Of a DNA stretch of 64,000 bases, positions 35,818 to 45,182 are shown in pieces (position 1 is the first letter of the stretch; each line of letters begins with the position of its first letter). The stretch spans positions 3,205,454-3,269,453 of the forward strand of contig JAJEKV010000033.1 of NCBI GenBank assembly GCA_021234155.1. Direction: 5' to 3'. Position numbers and translations under genes: made by a program. Under the pieces are notes generated by a model that did not search any database, was not told the origin of the DNA, and was given only the letters and a program-made list of their open reading frames with translations. This DNA is from Isoetes taiwanensis. Taxonomy: Eukaryota; Streptophyta; Lycopodiopsida; Isoetales; Isoetaceae.

Positions 35818-35978
35818 GAGAAACTGATAGGATAGAGAAGAAGGAGAAATCTAGCTCAAGAGAACGCCGATGATAGAACAATGAAGAGAGGCTGAATAAA
35901 TAGGAGGAGTGACAAAGGAACGTCCCCATCCAAGGAATGTCGGTTCTATTGCTATCGCAATAGAACCGTGGCATTCCC
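35818..35978. repeat. Terminal copy of the 160-bp direct repeat
   Basis: Second copy of the repeat at 30478-30638. Its right end coincides with the return of LINE coding sequence (cttgttctttgtggccatca, the reverse of the ATKNK codons). It therefore defines the right edge of the 6.2-kb insertion. Confidence 0.9.
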
Positions 35979-38401
35979 TTGTTCTTTGTGGCCATCATAC
36001 CCAAATCATCAGCATATAACATGATAGGTACCTTGGTTTCCCCGAGTATGGGGGCGTCCACATCCCCTTGTTGTTCCGCTATGAAATCCTGTAGGGCATC
36101 TATGTATATTCCAAACAATGTTGGGGATAAAGGACATCCCTGTTTGACTCCCATGTCGCAGTTTATTGCCTTTCCTTCTTCTTCTATTTTTGCATATACA
36201 TTGTAGTATAATCTTGCGATTGCCCCTACCATGTCTCTCGGTGCCTGCATGTCTATGAGCCTCTGTATGAGCTTTTCCCTTGGTACCGTGTCAAAAGCTT
36301 TTCTGAAGTCCACAAAACAGCATATCACCTTCTTTCCGTGGCCTCTATTATGCTCTATTAGTATCCGGATTTTACTAGGTGGTCCGTTGTTGAGTATTCT
36401 GGTCTGAAGCCTGCCTGCCCCTGTGCTCTCAGATTTCCTGTCTCTGCCCATTGCTTTATTATTGTCTAGGACTTTCCCGTACCACTTTGCGAAAATGGAG
36501 CTTACCATTATTGTCCTGTAGTTTCCAGGTTCCTGTTTACTCCCCCCTTTGTGTAGGGGTATGACCCTGTTGTACGCCCATCTGTCCGGGAGCCCTGTGT
36601 GTATTATACCATTGAATATATCTGTCACCTGTTTCCCTATCATGGTATCCGCACATTTTAGTACTTCCACCGTTAATCCATATAAGTCTGGGGCTTTGTT
36701 ATTGGCCATCCCATTCAGCGCTATCATCACTTCCTGTATATTGAAACACGGTCGGTCCATCATCTGCAGTTCCGGTATTGGTGCTAGAGATGCCCCTGTC
36801 TTATATAATTTTTCAAGATAATTCTCCCATCCGGCTGTTCCACTGTCGCCTTGTGTGTTTTCATTTCCCCTATTCCCTTGTCTCTTCTCTTTAAATCCAC
36901 CCCAGAATTTGCGGGGTTGTTTTTTGATTAGCTTGGCCAGTCCCCATTGGTGTTGCATCAGATTTTTATTTCTTTTTGCTTTCAGTAACCTCAGATATGT
37001 CGCCCTTTCATTCTGATATGTTTCCTTGCCTCTGAGCGCCTTGACTTTCCTTTTCTGTTCCCTGCATTCATCGTCGTACCAGATTGAGGCCTTGAAGGCA
37101 TTGTTTTCCTTTCTCTTCCTTCTTTTCCCGAAAATTTCTAATGCCACTTTCACTGTTATGTCATTGAGCGCATCTCCATTCTCATCTGCCATGTGCTCAT
37201 CCCACTTCCATTTTCCCATTTCTTCTTTGATGGATTGTGCAAACATGTCTGCGTGTTTGTTCTGGAAGTGTATTTTCAGCTTTCCCCTATCTCTCTCCTT
37301 TCTCTGTTGCTCTTCATTTTTAGGTTGTTCCCCCACTGTAATTGTCAGCTGCATGGGTCTGTGACTTTCCCTCCTTCCAATTGGCCATTCTAGGGCCACA
37401 ATTTCCGATACTGTGTCTGTTGCATGCTCATTCAGTATTACGTAATCTACTATATTTCTCCCGTGTGCGTTCTGACTCGTGAACTCCCCCGATCCTGTCC
37501 ACCTCTGTACCCCATTGGCTATGATGGCCCCTGTGGCCGTGCACACCTCGAGCAGCAGTTCTCCCCTCGCATTGATTTCTGCCTTGTCCTCAGTTCGTCT
37601 GTTCCATTCTTGTGATCTTGCTGTGTGAATCCATTGTCCATTTGTTTCATCTATGCTTGTATATTGCGCTTGCTCCTGGCCTGTCCTGGCATTTAGATCT
37701 CCTATTAGTATCATTGGTCCCTGTTCCTTCCACTTCATCATGGTCTCCCCTAATTCTAACAGTTCTAGTTTGTCACTACTCGGTGGATAATACGCTATGA
37801 TCAATATTAGATCTTTTTTATTTTGTAATTGAATACTAAGCACCATGTATCTCTTATTGACATCCGAATGTAAAATACATGTACCATTTGCTACATTTTC
37901 CTTGACATAGCAGGCTAGGCCTGCACTCCCTCTTCCTACTTTATAATTCTTATCTTTCCAACAGGTGAATAGCTGATAGCCCTCCTCCTCCGGTAGCCTC
38001 TTTATGTTGTGTTCCCATGTTTCTACTAGGCATATTATGTCACAGCTGTGTGCTCCCTCGAGCCTTTCTCCGTCATCCCATGGGTATCCAGTGCAATTCC
38101 AGTACCATATCTTCAACGTCTCCTCCCTCGAGGTTGCCCTCTCGGGGTTTCTGTTTGTTCTGCCTCGTTCACCATTCTTCTCGGTCGTCCCCTGGTCCTT
38201 GCGGCTGGGGTTGTGCCCATGCTCCCGGCCGGGGGTCCTCGGTTTGCGCCTTCCCCTTTTTCGTTTCTTTCTCCCTCTCTGTGTTGGCTCACCTCGAGGG
38301 CTATTGCTGTTGTTGCCCCCCCTGATGTCCTGTTTTCCTGCCCTTGTGTTGGCATCCTCAGTGGATTGATGTTCTCCTTCCCCACATCCGTCGCTTTCCA
38401 C
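35979..38401 (-). pseudogene. LINE endonuclease and N-terminal RT
   Basis: One long open frame. A basic, low-complexity N-terminus is followed by an apurinic-type endonuclease (LKIWYWNCTGYPWDD, DIICLVETWE, GSAGLACYV, LILIIAYYPPSS, MILIGDLNARTG, VDYVILNE, ESHRPMQL). The RT then carries VIPLHKGGSKQEPGNYRTI, CCFVDFRKAFDTVPREKL, GVKQGCPLSPTLFGIYIDAL and the catalytic MLYADDLG. The frame is interrupted just after YADD by the 6.2-kb insertion. No stop lies in this half. The order EN-RT-CCHC and the microsatellite tail fit an APE-type non-LTR element; the clade was not determined. The endonuclease would nick target DNA for target-primed reverse transcription. Confidence 0.92.
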
Positions 38402-38820
38402 AGTTCCGTGCCCCCCCCTCCTTCGTCCTTGTCCGGCCTGCCGAATTCTCGTGCCCTTTTTTTGTGTAGAAATACCTTGCCATTCTTGACCCCACTTTTG
38501 TATTCTGCTGATTCGGTTCCTCGGCTTTGGCTAGTTCCTGTGTGTGTAATCCTTGTCGTTGCATGACCGTTAGAGCTTCCTGTACTATGATCCCATTTCT
38601 CAGCCTGGACCCCGTGCGCAATATTCTCTCCTTGGCTGTCAGGTCTCTGAGAGTCAGATTTATGTGCCTCGCCCGCCCCCTCCATTGTCCTGATCGTACT
38701 GCTTTGACAATGATGCTCCGATGCTCCTTGAAAACCGTCTCTATCACCTCTGCAGTAACTCGATATGTGCCCTCGTTAGGTTTCTGGTAAGTTTCCCCGT
38801 TTAGAGTCAAATTAAGCCGC

Positions 38821-38852
<32 letters not shown>
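38358..38852 (-). CDS. LINE 5' ORF fused to 18S rRNA-derived sequence
   Basis: An open frame of about 164 codons ends at 38358, overlapping the start of the EN-RT frame. Residues about 24-164 are LINE-specific ([33 protein letters not shown], a basic tail). The first 22 or so ([20 protein letters not shown], then YQ) are translated from the antisense of the rRNA-like stretch at 38784-38850, that is, from 18S sense sequence. No ATG is visible at the head of the frame (it opens on TTG at 38852), so the true start is unknown. It may be an ORF1 or the N-terminus of a single polyprotein separated by a frameshift. Confidence 0.55.
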
Positions 38853-38915
<63 letters not shown>

Positions 38916-38986
38916 GAGGTGCTGGCGGAGTCATCGAAGTAACATCCGCCGATCCCTAGTCGGCATCGTTTATAGTTGAGACTAGA

Positions 38987-39063
<77 letters not shown>

Positions 39064-39393
39064 AGTTCGTTTTCATAAATCCAAGAATTTCACCTCTGAC
39101 AATGAAATACGAATGCCCCCAACTGTCCCTATTAATCATTACTCCGGTCCCGAAGACCAACGGAAAAGGACCGGGTCCTATCACGTTATTCCATGCTAAC
39201 ATATTCAGAGCATAGGCCTGCTTTGAGCACTCTAATTTTTTCAAAGTAACAGCGCCGGCTCGGCGTCCCAGCCAATTAAGGCCAGGACAACGTCGCCAAC
39301 TAGAAGGGTGAAATGCCCAGTGCACACCCCGAGGGGCGGACCGTGCATCCCACCCCGAGATCCAACGACGAGCTTTTTAACTGCAACAACTTA
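38784..39393 (-). rRNA. Partial 18S rRNA sequence (610 bp) at the LINE 5' end
   Basis: The - strand carries unmistakable nuclear small-subunit rRNA: AAGTTGTTGCAGTTAAAAAG at the 5' edge, then GGTGAAATTCTTGGATTTAT, CGAAAGCATTTGCCAAGGAT, CGAAGACGATCAGATACCGT, AAACTTAAAGGAATTGACGG and AACTTACCAG. It spans roughly the middle third of the gene. It stops exactly at 38784, where the LINE reading begins, and at 39393, where unrelated sequence starts. Several positions differ from the usual angiosperm 18S, for example TTACTTCGATGACTCCGCCA. It is a truncated, embedded copy and not a functional rRNA gene. Confidence 0.95.
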
Positions 39394-39590
39394 CTGGCCC
39401 TCGCTATACTGGTGTGCGACGGAGGTTGTATCTCTCTGACCCGCAGCTTTTTTTGTACATTTTTGCCCCGAACTTTTCCATGTATCTCTGAATCCCGTTC
39501 CCCTTTTGTCTTCGTCGCGTGCGCGTGTCTTTACTGTTCATCTGTGTACTTGTTGACTTTTCTCTGTTATGTGCTATTATATGAGTTGTT
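39394..39590 (-). other. Unassigned 5' flank between 18S sequence and copia integrase
   Basis: About 200 bp belonging neither to 18S nor clearly to copia. On the - strand, next to the 18S edge, it reads gcgagggccagt and further out gggtcagagagatacaacct. It may be LINE 5' sequence, a third piece of a chimeric transcript, or copia linker. No target duplication partner for 28338 was identified with confidence. Confidence 0.4.
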
Positions 39591-40384
39591 AGATTCTGTT
39601 CTCACCACAATTTTGTTAGTTTCTGGAACAAGTAGCCTGTAACCTTTGGACTCTTCATTGTACCCGATTAAATAGCCTTTAATGGCCTTGTCATTGAGCT
39701 TATCTCTTTGTTCAGCATGAACATGTGCATATGAAAAACATCCAAGCACCTTGAACTTATCGTACCCCTGTGATCTGCTAGGCCATACTTCATCTGGCAC
39801 TTTTCCATCAAGACTTCTGGGTAATTTATTGTGAATATAGACAGCAGTTTTTAGAACATCCCAAAACTCATTGAGCATACCTGTATGCTTTAACATAGCT
39901 CTTACAGAATTGAAAATTGTTCTGTTGAACTGCTCAGCAACTCCATTCTGTTGTGGAGTAAAACTGCATGTTAATTGTCTCCTAATTCCTCTTTTCTTAC
40001 ACAAGTGTTCGATTTTTCTTGACAGATACTCGCCTCCTCTATCAGACCTCAAACATTTTACCTTATGACTTGTATCTCTGTCCGCTTCAGATACAAAGTT
40101 TTCGAAGGCATCCAAAGGCTCAGCTTTCCTACGCAGAAGATAGCATTTTGCTCTCCTAATTTAATCATTCACACAGGACATAATACCTCTTGCCAGACCT
40201 AGATTGCACGTTCAAAGGAATACACAGGTCAATATGAATCAATTCCAAAACCTTGGGCTTTTTTATTGGCATGTTTAGGAAATGGCAACCTGCTATGCTT
40301 TCCTAGCATACATCCCCGGCATACAAATTCTCCTTTACTTTTTTGTTTTTTTTCCTTTGATAAGCCCATCTTTCATCATTCTTT
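39591..40384 (-). pseudogene. Copia integrase
   Basis: The frame (ORF to 40115) reads CLRSDRGGEYLSRKIEHLC, FTPQQNGVAEQFNRTI, VYIHNKLPRSLDGKVP and LGCFSYAHV, the second Asp and the Glu of the DDE core and the downstream conserved block of copia integrases. Upstream, to about 40384, degraded sequence covers the first part of the core. Frame breaks show it is inactive. Confidence 0.85.
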
Positions 40385-40790
40385 TTATTTTATTGAGATT
40401 GGCTTGACCCAGCCGTTCATGTCAAAGTTCTGACGATGGCTGTACAACCATATTAACCTCACTAACATTTGATAACAGTTCAAACAAACTAGAAACACGT
40501 CTTGCAAGAAACTTGAATTTAATAATTTTGAAAACTTTACGTATTGACTTATCAAAGAAATCAGATTTCTCACAATTCCTTCAACACACAACACGTTCTT
40601 CAGATTTATCGGTTCACCATTGATATCAAAAATCTCGAGTACTCCACTGCTATCAACCTTCTTCTGCCTCCCATCTCCTAGCTGCACACGTCCTATTTTG
40701 CTCGCACAAGTTTTTTTTTAATAACTTCGAGTCCCCTATGATCATGTGCTCAGCTCCACTGTCTATAAGAAAAGAGCTAGATTTGGTCTC
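40385..40790 (-). pseudogene. Copia protease and pre-integrase region
   Basis: Around 40738-40780 the - strand reads SSFLIDSGAEHMII, the D-S-G active site of the copia aspartic protease. The following frame (40385-40687) reads NLKNVLCVEGIVRNLISL, the end of the protease domain and start of the pre-integrase segment. Frameshifts separate these parts. Confidence 0.8.
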
Positions 40791-41810
40791 TTTCTTGTAA
40801 GCCATGTTTGCAATCACACCAGTATTATTTACCTCTTCTTCAGAGCTTGCTCCCTATTCTTGCTCTTCGAAATCACTCACACTGTACGCTGCTGCACGCC
40901 TTCCTTTGCCTCTCTAGTTGTACTTCTCCCTTTTGCTTCTGCTCTATTGCCTGCACCTTTACCTCTCCCTCTTCCTTTATTGACTTTTTGGAGAAGGGCA
41001 TTCAGAAGCATAGTGACCTACTCCTCCACATGTGAAGCATGTGTATGGCCTAGTTTCATATTGTTTAAATAGTGGAGAATTGTACTTAATGTGCCCCAAC
41101 TGGCCACATTTATAGCACTCAACTTGATTACCTTTATCTTTCTTCGCAATTCTTTTCTTCTTTGCTATTAATATCTCTGATGTCTCTTCTTCCTCAAGTA
41201 GTATAATTTTCTTCTGTTCAAACTCTGTCCTCGCCATTTTTTCTGCTTCTTCACGAGATTTTGCAACATTTCTAATCAGCGTAGACAAATTTTCATATGC
41301 TGCAAACATCCTAGAAATTGCATTGCTTGAGATTCAGTTGACAATGGATTGCCTGCTGCATCCAGATATGCCATTATAAGATCAAAATTCTGAATGAGAT
41401 CAATGAGCTCAATCTTTTCATTATGTCTGAGCTTCCTAAGATCCTTTTCTAGTATATCTATCTGAGGGGAGGATTTAACTTCATAATTTTTTTTTATATA
41501 ATCCCACATCTGTTTGGGATTCATTCCTCTCATCTTGAGCATGATACTTGGCCCTACTGTGCTTGAAATAATGATCTTGGTCTCATTAATCTTTGCATCC
41601 ATGCTAACCGATGCTTCACCTTTTTCCTTTTCTTCTTTTACTTCTCCTTTAACTTCCCCTACAGGTGGCGGTGGCTCTATTAATTCCTAGTGTCCCTTTA
41701 TGACCAACACTTCCTTAACCTTCTGTTTTCATGCCTGAAAACCAGTCCCTCCTTTATAAATCTCAACCTGACTTAACAAAGTTGCTCCAAAGCGGGTTGC
41801 CATGTCTAAT
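40791..41810 (-). pseudogene. Copia Gag
   Basis: The upstream frame (41276-41602) reads KMRGMNPKQMWDYIKKNYEV, LRKLRHNEKIELIDLIQNF and a UBN2-type Gag core. The next frame (40977-41309) carries two zinc knuckles. The first is altered (CYKCGQLGHIKYNSP, final Cys lost) and the second is intact (CFTCGGVGHYASEC). The coat protein would package element RNA; here it is split by a frameshift. Confidence 0.85.
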
Positions 41811-41813
41811 ATA

Positions 41814-41825
41814 GCTCTAATACCA
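41814..41825 (-). promoter_or_regulatory. Primer-binding site of the copia element
   Basis: The - strand reads TGGTATTAGAGC, matching the initiator-Met-tRNA primer site TGGTATCAGAGC with one change. It sits a few bases inside the 5' LTR, where minus-strand synthesis would start. Confidence 0.85.
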
Positions 41826-42005
41826 ATATTTAGAGAATTATAAAGTGAATTGAGATGAGATATCTTCAAGAAAGAAATTCAAAATCCTATGTGAACAACA
41901 TATACACATTTGTATCAGATACACCTTCCATTTATCATCTCGGCCAGCCCAAGCATCAAATCAATTATCAATCGATTTATCCTGTTTGAGACCATCTGAC
42001 CTACA

Positions 42006-42274
42006 GGTCAAAACATGGAGGTGGAGGACACTTTTTGTGTCAGCGACACATGGTGCTTAGTGAGTGCTTTCTGGAGCTATTTTCTTTGTATTTTTGAAAA
42101 GTATTTTTATTTTATTTTATTGACAATTTTCCGTTGGAAAGCAGGCATATTACGCCTTGGAATATAAAATTTCAGCTTCATATGAGTTATAGAAAAAAAG
42201 ATAACAATAAGTAAATTTTTTTGCATTAGGTGCTTGAAAGGCGCAAAAATGCCCCCTAGCTCCATGCTTTGACC
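42006..42274. mobile_element. 269-bp MITE in the copia LTR
   Basis: Ends GGTCAAAACATGGAG on the left and CTCCATGCTTTGACC on the right, inverted with one mismatch. Flanks cctaca and cctacc suggest a duplicated target of 5-6 bp. No coding capacity. The intact LTR lacks this block. Confidence 0.85.
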
Positions 42275-42403
42275 CCTACCTTGTAGATCGATACCACCAG
42301 CTTTACTCAGCTGATCCTATGCCAGCTCAAGCCATTGGTTGCATGCCGACTCGACTCATTTGCCCTATACCTTCACTTGGTTATCTGGCTGCATTCTGTT
42401 ATA

Positions 42404-44021
42404 ACCACGATTCTATTAATTTGAAATTATTCCACGATTTTGAACCCACCGGGTGTGAGTTTTGGGGTTGTTAGTTTCGGGGCCCCATGTGTCAGTTTCA
42501 GGGTTGTCATTTTCAGGGTTCCCGCCTAGTTCTAATTTTTTGTTTCCCCCCGAGTGTTGGTTTTAAGCTTCCCGCCCAGTGTTACTTTTGAGTTTCCCGC
42601 CTACTATTAATATTTGGATTTCCCGCCGAGTGTTATGGGTTTCCCACGGAATACAAATTTTGGGGTTAAGTTGGTTCTTTTTTCTTCTTGAATGGGAACG
42701 TCTTTATCTGGCGCCTGGCGCCTAACGGCCAGGCGAGTTTTATTGTTTCTCTCTTTTTTCTTCCCCTGGCGCCTAGCGGCCAATGCGAGTTCCTGGCGCC
42801 TAGCGCTGAGTGAGCTCCTGGCACCTGGCCCCTCAACTAGAGCCTCAACGGGCGAGCTCCTATTCTTACCTTCTATAAGTTCGATGTGCTCTAGTTTGGC
42901 AAGTGTTTGACAGATTTACCTTGGTGAAGCAGTCAGGCAAGAGAAATCAAAGCTCTTCAACTCTTTTGAGGTAAGAAAATCACTTCTTTTCTTCATCTAT
43001 CCAGAAATTCTTAGCTATAATGGATGACATCGGTGCTTTCAGGCTTGAAATTGAGAAATGGGTACTGTCAAATCGATTAAGTTCCTGTATAATACTCTTG
43101 GAATGCTTTTAATTATCTGCTTTCATATTTTATGAGAAATGAGGGAAGTTTAAATGTGATCGCTAGATCCTTCTCTCGCCCACATCCGCGCTTTTTTTGG
43201 AAAAAAGAGGGAAAAAAAAAAAAAAAAAAGAAAAAAGGAATCCCTTTTTTTTTTTTTTTTTTTCCTATTTTGCCTTGTCGCGCTAAGTGCGAGATGTGGC
43301 AGAGAAGGCTTACTATTCTTGTCATACGACATCCAATTGGACTAAATATATTGATCTAAAAGGTTAAATTCTTAGTTTTTTTCCAACATGAATTTGTATT
43401 TTTGCATTAACCCCCGCGCGTAGCGCGAGATGTGGCAGAGAATGGGTTGCTATTCTTGCCATGTGGCATCTAATTTGTACAACTAAAATTTAAATTCTTG
43501 CATTAACCCTCGCGCTTAGTGCGAGATGTGGCAAAGAAGAGTATGCTATCCTTGCCATTGCCACCTCCAATTGGACATAGTATATTGATCTGAAAGGTCG
43601 GAATCTTAGTCTTTTTACAGCTAAAATTTGTATTTTTGCATCAATTCTCGCGCTTAATTCTCGCGCTAAGCGCGAGATATGGCCGAGAAGGGTCTCTATT
43701 CTTGCAACGTGACGTCGAATTAGACCTAATATATTGGTCTAAAAGGTTAGAATCTTAACTTTTCTACAACTAAAGTTCATGTAAATGGACCATTTTTCTA
43801 CTATATTTCTGCGAAATTTTCATAAAATTAATTTTTAATGCGTATTTTATGTTCGTATTTTAATGCTTTAATCAATCTTAAACCAGATTCTTTGGAAATT
43901 GAAGCCTTAAAATCCTATCTGTTACTCCAAAGAACCTCAAAATCAAGTGTGAAAGATGCATTTTTATGCCGTTTTCAAAACAATGAAATGTGGAATAATT
44001 TCAAATTAACAAAATCGTGGT
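42404..44021. mobile_element. 1.6-kb TIR element in the copia LTR
   Basis: Terminal inverted repeats of about 31 bp: ACCACGATTCTATTAATTTG... on the left and ...TTAACAAAATCGTGGT on the right, with few mismatches. It contains no transposase. Inside are short GC-rich repeats (tggcgcctagcggcc type, 42700-42830), a homopolymer region (43200-43263) and a tandem repeat at 43270-43740. The target duplication is unclear (ttata/ctata). A non-autonomous DNA transposon is the likely class. Confidence 0.8.
43270..43740. repeat. Tandem repeat of about 130-150 bp, 3-4 units
   Basis: Each unit begins near CGCGCT(A/T)AG(T/C)GCGAG followed by atgtggc(a/c)(g/a)agaa, then ttgccatgtggcatc-like and aaaggtt(a)aattctta-like segments. 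Units start close to 43278, 43417, 43511 and 43665. They lie within the TIR element. Confidence 0.8.
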
Positions 44022-44129
44022 TCTATACTTTTCTTTTTTGTTCCTTGGAGACCATATTGCCCGGGTCATTCAAAACCTTCAACCTATAGCACATATATTA
44101 TGAACAATACATGATATTCCAACAAACAG

Positions 44130-45056
44130 AGCATCATGGCCACACCTTCTTGGCCAATCTCTCTGAACATTGACAATCTGTACATTCGCAACAAATATCA
44201 CGGTGCCAATTATCCTGTTTGCAATTCTCTTGCTAATATGCATCACTACTTTCCAACCACAAACTATAAGATCCATGGAATTCAATCCTCAAATGGCTAT
44301 AAGGTTCAAAAGTTGTGGAAGGCTACACCTATTAACCAGCAGTAGACCTAACTAACCTGTAACTATGTAAGCATGCATCAACTTTGAATGCAAAGAAAAA
44401 ATCAAAGATGAACAAGCAAACCTGTTTCAGCTTTGCTATACAGGTAAATGGGCAACAAAGTCATTACAAATTCGTAACCTAAGTGTCTTTTTCTAGAAAA
44501 ATTTCAAAACAAACGAATGCTTACTTTTACACATGTAAAACGGTGTATTTGCTACATCAAACTTATTTGCCATAAAATATCATGTCTCTTGAATAACAGA
44601 AGCATCAACATTCCTCTGATTAGGTGCATCAGTCAACAAGGGTTGCCTATGAAGACCCTGGCAAAGTCGGTTAGGGCAAAAATAAATTTGGTGAAGCTAT
44701 ATTCGGCCCAAGCAGAGCTCTTAATGGCAAACCGAGACTGGGATTCAAATTTGGCCATGCTGACGCCCTCGCTGGAGCGCCTCCATGCTGCCTCCGCAGC
44801 GACATTTGGAGCACAAAATCGCTCCCTCGGCAGTCGATTATCACTTCAACATACAATTCGTGATCCCTCCTCCCACAAAAGCCTCAATTTTCTAATTCCA
44901 AATTGCAACAAAAAAAATTTCAAAATATTAACATTTGGAATCGGATAACTTTTTTTTTGGCGAGGTCCTTCAGATATTATTTTGCGAAGCAGGCTGAAAC
45001 ACCAAAAATAGCATAATTAATTTTGTTTTTTTTTTCAAGTAATTACAATATTCAAG
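44130..45056. other. Unassigned stretch right of the copia element
   Basis: No product recognised. An open frame at 44517-44948 (+) has a plausible composition but no motif. A - strand frame over 44640-44760 (MAKFESQSRFAIKSSAWAEY) might be a first exon. Neither is supported further. Confidence 0.3.
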
Positions 45057-45145
45057 GATATCTAACATCCCATCCATTGTACATTGAATACAATGGATGG
45101 GATGTTAGATAGCCTTGAAATGTACAATAGATGGGATGTTAGATA
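45057..45145. repeat. Perfect hairpin plus third arm
   Basis: atctaacatcccatccattg at the left is the exact reverse complement of the stretch ending ggatgggatgttagat at about 45094-45113, giving a stem of about 22 bp. A further copy (atagatgggatgttagatat) follows at about 45126-45145. Confidence 0.85.
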
Positions 45146-45182
45146 TACTTTAATAGCATCTTCACTTGAACAAAAAAAAGAT

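Larger units (their letters stand above)
29739..35978. mobile_element. 6.2-kb unclassified insertion splitting the LINE RT
   Basis: Removing this block joins ...YADDLGMMATKNK to EHHRLLKLLEIFC in frame, so its edges are close to 29739 and 35978. No convincing target duplication is seen. A direct repeat of about 160 bp occurs inside at 30478-30638 and at the right end 35818-35978, nearly identical. The repeat ends in a hairpin (ggttctattgc/gcaatagaacc). Left of the first repeat are four CTCGG...CCGAG hairpin units (30171-30392). The interior 30700-35800 is A-rich and T-poor on the + strand without a recognisable protein. The class (tandem copies of one element, a LARD-like element, a Penelope-like tandem, or other) is unresolved. 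Confidence 0.6.
41831..44124 (-). mobile_element. 5' LTR of the copia element, interrupted twice
   Basis: The LTR matches 25822-26218 in three pieces: 41831-42005, 42275-42403 and about 44022-44124. Two TIR elements occupy the gaps. With them removed its length is about 400 bp, as in the other LTR. It starts (on the - strand) TGTTGGAATATCATG at 44124. Confidence 0.9.

Noticed and set aside
29739-35978. Helitron
   Set aside because: A hairpin followed by CTAG occurs at the inner repeat, and the left edge could start with TC, but the true right end lacks CTRR and no Rep/helicase is visible.
29739-35978. Ordinary LTR retrotransposon with 160-bp LTRs
   Set aside because: The left repeat lies about 740 bp inside the element rather than at its edge, and no primer site or target duplication was found.
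38113-38685. 190-codon - strand ORF overlapping the LINE
   Set aside because: It overlaps both the 5' ORF and the EN-RT frame in another phase and has a biased Gly/Arg/Glu composition; treated as a shadow.
38784-39393. A functional rDNA unit
   Set aside because: Only the middle of 18S is present, both edges are abrupt, and no 5.8S, 28S or spacer follows.
43113-43359. ORFs across the A/T homopolymer at 43200-43263
   Set aside because: They are made by poly-Lys and poly-Phe runs and have no coding character.
44517-44948. 143-codon + strand ORF
   Set aside because: No motif, no splice or promoter support, and the opposite strand is equally plausible.
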